Positions 6,084-8,116 of a DNA stretch of 8,116 nt are shown piece after piece. The DNA comes from Bacteroidota bacterium (GTDB lineage Bacteria; Bacteroidota; Bacteroidia; Cytophagales; Cyclobacteriaceae). The stretch spans positions 1 through 8,116 of the forward strand of contig QGUY01000181.1 of NCBI GenBank assembly GCA_003242315.1, in the 5' to 3' direction. A model generated the notes under the pieces. It was not told the DNA's origin and ran no database searches. It worked only from the letters and a program-made list of their open reading frames with translations. Position 1 is the first letter of the stretch, and the number at the start of each line of letters is the position of its first letter. Position numbers and translations under genes: made by a program.

Positions 6084-6280
6084 CATACAGCGACATGTTC
6101 AACGGAATGATATGGCGATTCATTACTGACGTTCCCGAGATAAATTTTGATTCATATACCCAATACGATTGGGGTACCCGTCTGTTCAAGATCACATACA
6201 GTTACACATTCGGCAACAGGAAGCTTAAGGAGGTTGATGTCCGATCAGGATCCGAAGATGAGCGAAAGCGCGTCCAGTAG
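6032..6280 (+). pseudogene. receptor remnant 3: last barrel strands and C-terminus
   Basis: In the frame one base off from the second remnant, CAACTCAACTTTGGC at 6032-6046 gives QLNFG and continues VKKQMGKSTLAMTYSDMF, exactly the conserved penultimate barrel region. The frame then runs through the final strand LFKITYSYTFGNRKLKEV to the hydrophilic tail ending in ERKRVQ at 6280. It joins remnant 2 if one base is restored in codon CG- at 6030-6031. The first ATG here (6059) is an internal methionine and not a start. Confidence 0.78.
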
Positions 6281-6326
6281 TCGTGTTCACCATAGAATCC
6301 AAATCGTCTAACTAACTATTATCATC

Positions 6327-7001
6327 ATGAACAACCCAAAGGACAGCTCGAGGAGAGAATTCCTCGGCAAAATTGTGGCAGGAACTGCCGCCGGACTAAC
6401 CACCCTTTCTGCACCCCTGGTATCCACGGCTACGGTTACATCAGGACCTCTTAATGAAGCTGAGGCCTGGTTCAAAAAAGCTAAGGGAGCACATCGGATT
6501 GTATACGATGCACCTGAGCCACACAACGGGTGGCCGTTTATTTGGTCGTGGGTTTTTTACGTCACCAACAATAACAGTGGTACGCCGGACTCCGACATGA
6601 CGGCAATGGTTGTGATGCGGCACAATGCCATTCCCTTTGGAATGCAGGATGCCCTATGGGAAAAACACAAGCTGGGCGAGATGTTCGGCATCAACGACAA
6701 TACGACCAAGGCCCCCGCTCTGCGCAACCCGTTTTATATACCGAAGGAAGGAGACTATCCTCTCCCGGGCATCGACGGAATAAAAAGGTTGCAGGAACGC
6801 GGTGCGATGTTCTGTATTTGTGATATGGCGCTGACCGTGTATAGCCAGTTTGCTGCACAACCTCGCGGGCTGAATCCTGAAGATGTAAAGAAGGAGTGGG
6901 TTGCCGGGCTCTTACCCGGTATTCAGGTTGTGCCCTCAGGTGTTTGGGCGATCGGCCGCGCGCATGAACATGGGTTTGCTTACTGCTATGCCGGAGGATA
7001 G
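6327..7001 (+). CDS. twin-arginine-exported DsrE-like protein
   Basis: This 224-residue protein begins with a clear twin-arginine signal: SSRREFLGK with Arg9-Arg10, then a moderately hydrophobic stretch to about residue 35 (IVAGTAAGLTTLSAP). It should therefore be folded in the cytoplasm and exported to the periplasm. The mature part resembles the DsrE/DsrF sulfurtransferase-like fold. A strand reads MTAMVVMRHNAIPFGM (91-106), ERGAMFCICDMAL carries Cys163 and Cys165 (158-169), and the C-terminus LPGIQVVPSGVWAIGRAHEHGFAYCYAGG matches the typical DsrE ending, with an extra Cys220. A tryptophan-rich stretch (NGWPFIWSWVFYV, 67-79) forms an early strand. Many proteins with this ending are annotated only as Tat-signal proteins and their function is unknown to me. 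It starts 46 nt after the dead receptor gene and is intact. No consensus promoter is seen in the short gap, so it may once have been co-transcribed with the receptor. Confidence 0.8.
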   Translation: MNNPKDSSRREFLGKIVAGTAAGLTTLSAPLVSTATVTSGPLNEAEAWFKKAKGAHRIVYDAPEPHNGWPFIWSWVFYVTNNNSGTPDSDMTAMVVMRHNAIPFGMQDALWEKHKLGEMFGINDNTTKAPALRNPFYIPKEGDYPLPGIDGIKRLQERGAMFCICDMALTVYSQFAAQPRGLNPEDVKKEWVAGLLPGIQVVPSGVWAIGRAHEHGFAYCYAGG

Positions 7002-7029
7002 GTGCAGTGGGCAACAACGTGAAAGTAAT

Positions 7030-7057
7030 GTAGAGACGTAGCATCCTACGTCTCTAC
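7030..7057. repeat. perfect 12-bp-stem palindrome between convergent genes
   Basis: GTAGAGACGTAG (7030-7041) and CTACGTCTCTAC (7046-7057) are exact reverse complements with a 4-nt loop, CATC. It begins 28 nt after the DsrE-like gene. Palindromes of this GTAGAGACG type are, from memory, dispersed intergenic repeats in Bacteroidota and cyanobacteria. No T-run follows on either side, so it is not a classic terminator, but a stem this strong between two convergent genes could help end transcription or protect the 3' end of the mRNA. Confidence 0.7.
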
Positions 7058-7108
7058 TATACCCTCACAGTCTCTGCTACACCCTACAGGCTCTACAATG
7101 CCTCAATA
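7051..7108 (+). repeat. degenerate 19-20-nt tandem repeat
   Basis: Three related units follow each other: TCTCTACTATACCCTCACAG (7051-7070), TCTCTGCTACACCCTACAG (7071-7089) and GCTCTACAATGCCTCAATA (7090-7108). The first two differ by two substitutions and one missing base; the third is more diverged. The first unit overlaps the right arm of the neighbouring palindrome, so the repeats may have grown out of that arm. The strand beyond, to about 7190, is very rich in C and T. No reading frame of note passes through it. Confidence 0.5.
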
Positions 7109-7232
7109 CCTAATCTTTACATTTCCTGCATTTACATCACCCACATTTTCCCATACCCCACAGCCTCCACTTTTTTCAATATCCTCAACGACCGATTACC
7201 GATCGAAGAATACCGACCAGGGTCTGCGCTGC

Positions 7233-7784
7233 TTATTCCTCATTCGCGGCCTGCATATTGATCGACGACTCAGCGACCTCGGTGAGTTTTTCGTCTGCGG
7301 CTTTTTCTTCTGTTAGCGTTTGCTCCAATAATTCCACTGCGCCTTTCAATCCCAGGGTCTGCGCGAAGGTGCGTAGTGTTCCATAGGAGGCGATTTCATA
7401 GTGTTCTACTTTTTGGGCGGAGGCTATAATGCCGGCATCGAGCATAACACCGTCTTCTGCGTCCTTCATCACGCTTTCAGCTTCTGCGATCAAACCCTCC
7501 ATAGCCTCGCACTTCTTCGTACGCGGTTCAAGTCCAAGTTCTGCAAAAACTTCTTCCACGCGGTTTACGTGTTCTTCGGTTTCTGCGAGGTGTGACTCGA
7601 GAGCCTGGATAAGTTCTTCAGATGTGGCCTTCTTGATCATTTTGGGGATCGCCTTTACCAAAGCTTTTTCCGCCCAGTAAATGTCCTTCAACTCGTCAGT
7701 GAAGAGTTTCTGAAGTTTGGAGTTGTGATCGTCTTCGGAGGATTTCGCCCCTCCGTTTCCTGCCTTTGATGCTGACTTTTTCAT
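7233..7784 (-). CDS. YciE/YciF-type ferritin-like protein (DUF892)
   Basis: This 183-residue, wholly helical protein belongs to the DUF892 (YciE/YciF) group of ferritin-like stress proteins. After a lysine- and serine-rich tail of about 22 residues it reads LQKLFTDELKDIYWAEKALVKAIPKMI, the signature first helix. The second helix contains HLAETEEHVNRVEEVF, then the typical CEAMEGLIAEA, and a third helix with AQKVEHYEIASYGTLRTFA; the fourth is LLEQTLTEEKAADEKLTEVA. Glu31, Glu69, His72, Glu127 and His128 lie where the di-iron ligands are expected. Relatives are cytoplasmic and induced by osmotic or general stress; their reaction is not settled. The frame can be extended upstream to GTG at 7821-7823, but that codon lies above the predicted -7 box. 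I therefore take the ATG at 7782-7784, with the ATG at 7794-7796 as second choice. It converges with the DsrE-like gene. Confidence 0.9.
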   Translation of the reverse strand: MKKSASKAGNGGAKSSEDDHNSKLQKLFTDELKDIYWAEKALVKAIPKMIKKATSEELIQALESHLAETEEHVNRVEEVFAELGLEPRTKKCEAMEGLIAEAESVMKDAEDGVMLDAGIIASAQKVEHYEIASYGTLRTFAQTLGLKGAVELLEQTLTEEKAADEKLTEVAESSINMQAANEE

Positions 7785-7804
7785 AAGAGATATCATTTGG
7801 TTTT

Positions 7805-7834
7805 CAGATTTAACTATGAACACGTTAAGTCAAA
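7805..7834 (-). promoter_or_regulatory. predicted promoter of the YciE-like gene
   Basis: On the minus strand TTTG (7834-7831) is followed after 18 nt by TAAATCTG (7812-7805), one base off the Bacteroidota -7 consensus TAnnTTTG. The spacer is one shorter than the usual 19-21. Transcription would start near 7799, just before the ATGs at 7796 and 7784 and downstream of the GTG at 7823, so this site argues against the longest reading frame. The leader would be very short. Confidence 0.45.
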
Positions 7835-8014
7835 GAACGTGCCCCGTTTACTACATGTGATATTCATGCCAAGCGCGAAGACCAACGTAAATCGAAAATT
7901 TGTGTCCGACGTTCGATGAGTCTTCCAATGGATGCGATAGAATCCAACTTCTTTGTCGGGCAGACGAAAATATTCCGGACAACTCGGGTGGATAACAATG
8001 CACAATGAGGAGAC

Positions 8015-8116
8015 TTATCCCCTTGGGCTGTGGAAATTCCACAGTAAATGCACGCCAGGAAGCCCAATTATGTCCTGAGAAGAACGGGCATAGTTTTTCA
8101 AGATGTCATTTGCGGA
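8015..8116 (-). CDS. possible C-terminal end of a gene cut by the window edge
   Basis: A minus-strand frame is open from the right edge of the window for 33 codons and stops at TAA (8015-8017). It reads SANDILKNYARSSQDIIG at the start and ends in WNFHSPRG. I do not recognise a family, and an open stretch this short occurs easily by chance. It is listed only because the frame is cut by the edge and could be the end of a longer gene. Confidence 0.12.
   Translation of the reverse strand, partial: SANDILKNYARSSQDIIGLPGVHLLWNFHSPRG
8028..8044. promoter_or_regulatory. 17-bp perfect palindrome, operator-like
   Basis: CTGTGGAA (8028-8035) and TTCCACAG (8037-8044) are exact reverse complements around a single central A (8036). 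The size and odd-centred symmetry suit a binding site for a dimeric regulator. It lies 232 nt upstream of the -7 box predicted for the YciE-like gene (7805-7812), too far for simple promoter control, and may belong to a gene beyond the window. Chance or a small hairpin are alternatives. Confidence 0.35.

Larger units (their letters stand above)
4373..6280 (+). pseudogene. TonB-dependent outer-membrane receptor pseudogene (nonsense codon, internal deletion, frameshift)
   Basis: Read across three frames, this is one receptor gene of the Bacteroidota family with a carboxypeptidase-like regulatory domain, a short plug and an outer-membrane beta-barrel (OMP_b-brl_3 type). Such proteins sit in the outer membrane and import ligands using TonB energy. 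The order is a signal peptide (codons 1-29 from the ATG at 4373), the regulatory beta-sandwich (IQGTVKGVDGQGVSF onward), a linker with VEVTALKPRVEKLVDRTVVNV, the beginning of the plug (TGMSALTILERSPGI, VMINGKP), a barrel portion and the usual C-terminal end KLKEVDVRSGSEDERKRVQ. Three lesions are visible: TAG at 4460-4462, loss of the rest of the plug and first barrel strands near 4940, and loss of one base near 6030. Relatives run to roughly 800 residues; about 635 codons remain. No functional product is expected. Confidence 0.85.
7835..8116. other. non-coding or unresolved right end of the window
   Basis: No convincing gene is visible. On the minus strand two overlapping frames stay open for some distance. 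One is open from the right edge to TAA at 8015-8017 (33 codons, beginning SANDILKNYARSSQDI). The other runs from just below an in-frame TGA near the edge to a stop at 7851-7853 (84 codons, containing SGHNWASWR and ending VGLRAWHEYHM). Neither is recognised with confidence. The 17-bp palindrome at 8028-8044 lies inside this stretch. Confidence 0.35.

Noticed and set aside
5803..6195. 130-codon minus-strand frame
   Set aside because: Antisense to conserved beta-barrel sequence of the receptor; no family features.
4440..6280. Programmed frameshifting or stop-codon read-through in the receptor gene
   Set aside because: Three different lesions, one a large deletion, and no slippery heptamer at the shift near 6030; ordinary gene decay explains all of them.
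7782..7823. GTG start at 7823 for the YciE-like gene
   Set aside because: The start codon would lie upstream of the predicted -7 box, and the extra 13 residues do not look like the family's N-terminus.
1..8116. Insertion sequence, transposase, integrase, CRISPR array or defence system
   Set aside because: No such protein family, no terminal inverted repeats with target duplications and no regularly spaced repeats were found in any frame.

Overview
The window looks like chromosomal DNA of a Bacteroidota bacterium, most likely a Cytophagales-type soil or freshwater organism with near-balanced base composition. The reasons are a TonB-dependent outer-membrane receptor gene with the carboxypeptidase-like regulatory domain typical of that phylum, a small HMA-like protein of a kind I know from these bacteria, a DoxX/SRPBCC pair, a YciE/DUF892 ferritin-like protein, and promoters of the Bacteroidota type (TTTG / TAnnTTTG). 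This placement comes from protein resemblance recalled from memory, not from a search.

Layout. Positions 1-350 are non-coding and hold a strong imperfect hairpin (130-204) and a dispersed-repeat-like motif (293-310). A GlxA-type regulator (DJ-1/PfpI domain plus AraC helix-turn-helix) runs leftward at 351-1325 from a good promoter at 1393-1424. Divergent from it is a rightward series: an RBBP9/YdeN-type serine hydrolase (1519-2109), an 86-residue HMA-like protein (2130-2390), then after a 139-nt gap an SRPBCC protein (2530-3075), a DoxX-family membrane protein (3076-3507) and a membrane-anchored class III nucleotidyl cyclase (3527-4345) that stops halfway through its catalytic domain.

From 4373 to 6280 lies a TonB-dependent receptor gene that has clearly decayed. 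It has an amber codon exactly where the signal peptide ends (4460-4462), a large internal deletion with a frame change near 4940, and a one-base frameshift near 6030. With the truncated cyclase, this makes about 2.7 kb of degenerating sequence. It is followed by an apparently intact gene for a twin-arginine-exported DsrE-like protein (6327-7001).

An intergenic block (7002-7232) with a perfect 12-bp-stem palindrome and a degenerate 19-20-nt tandem repeat separates that gene from a convergent YciE-like ferritin-fold gene (7233-7784, minus strand). The last 330 nt hold that gene's promoter, a 17-bp palindrome and no convincing gene.

How the genes may work together: the regulator may control itself and the divergent hydrolase, and SRPBCC-DoxX-cyclase is packed like an operon. 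I found no defence island, mobile-element gene, CRISPR array or evident new multi-gene system. The most notable points are the gene-decay tract, the exported DsrE-like protein, and the two unexplained hairpin elements.
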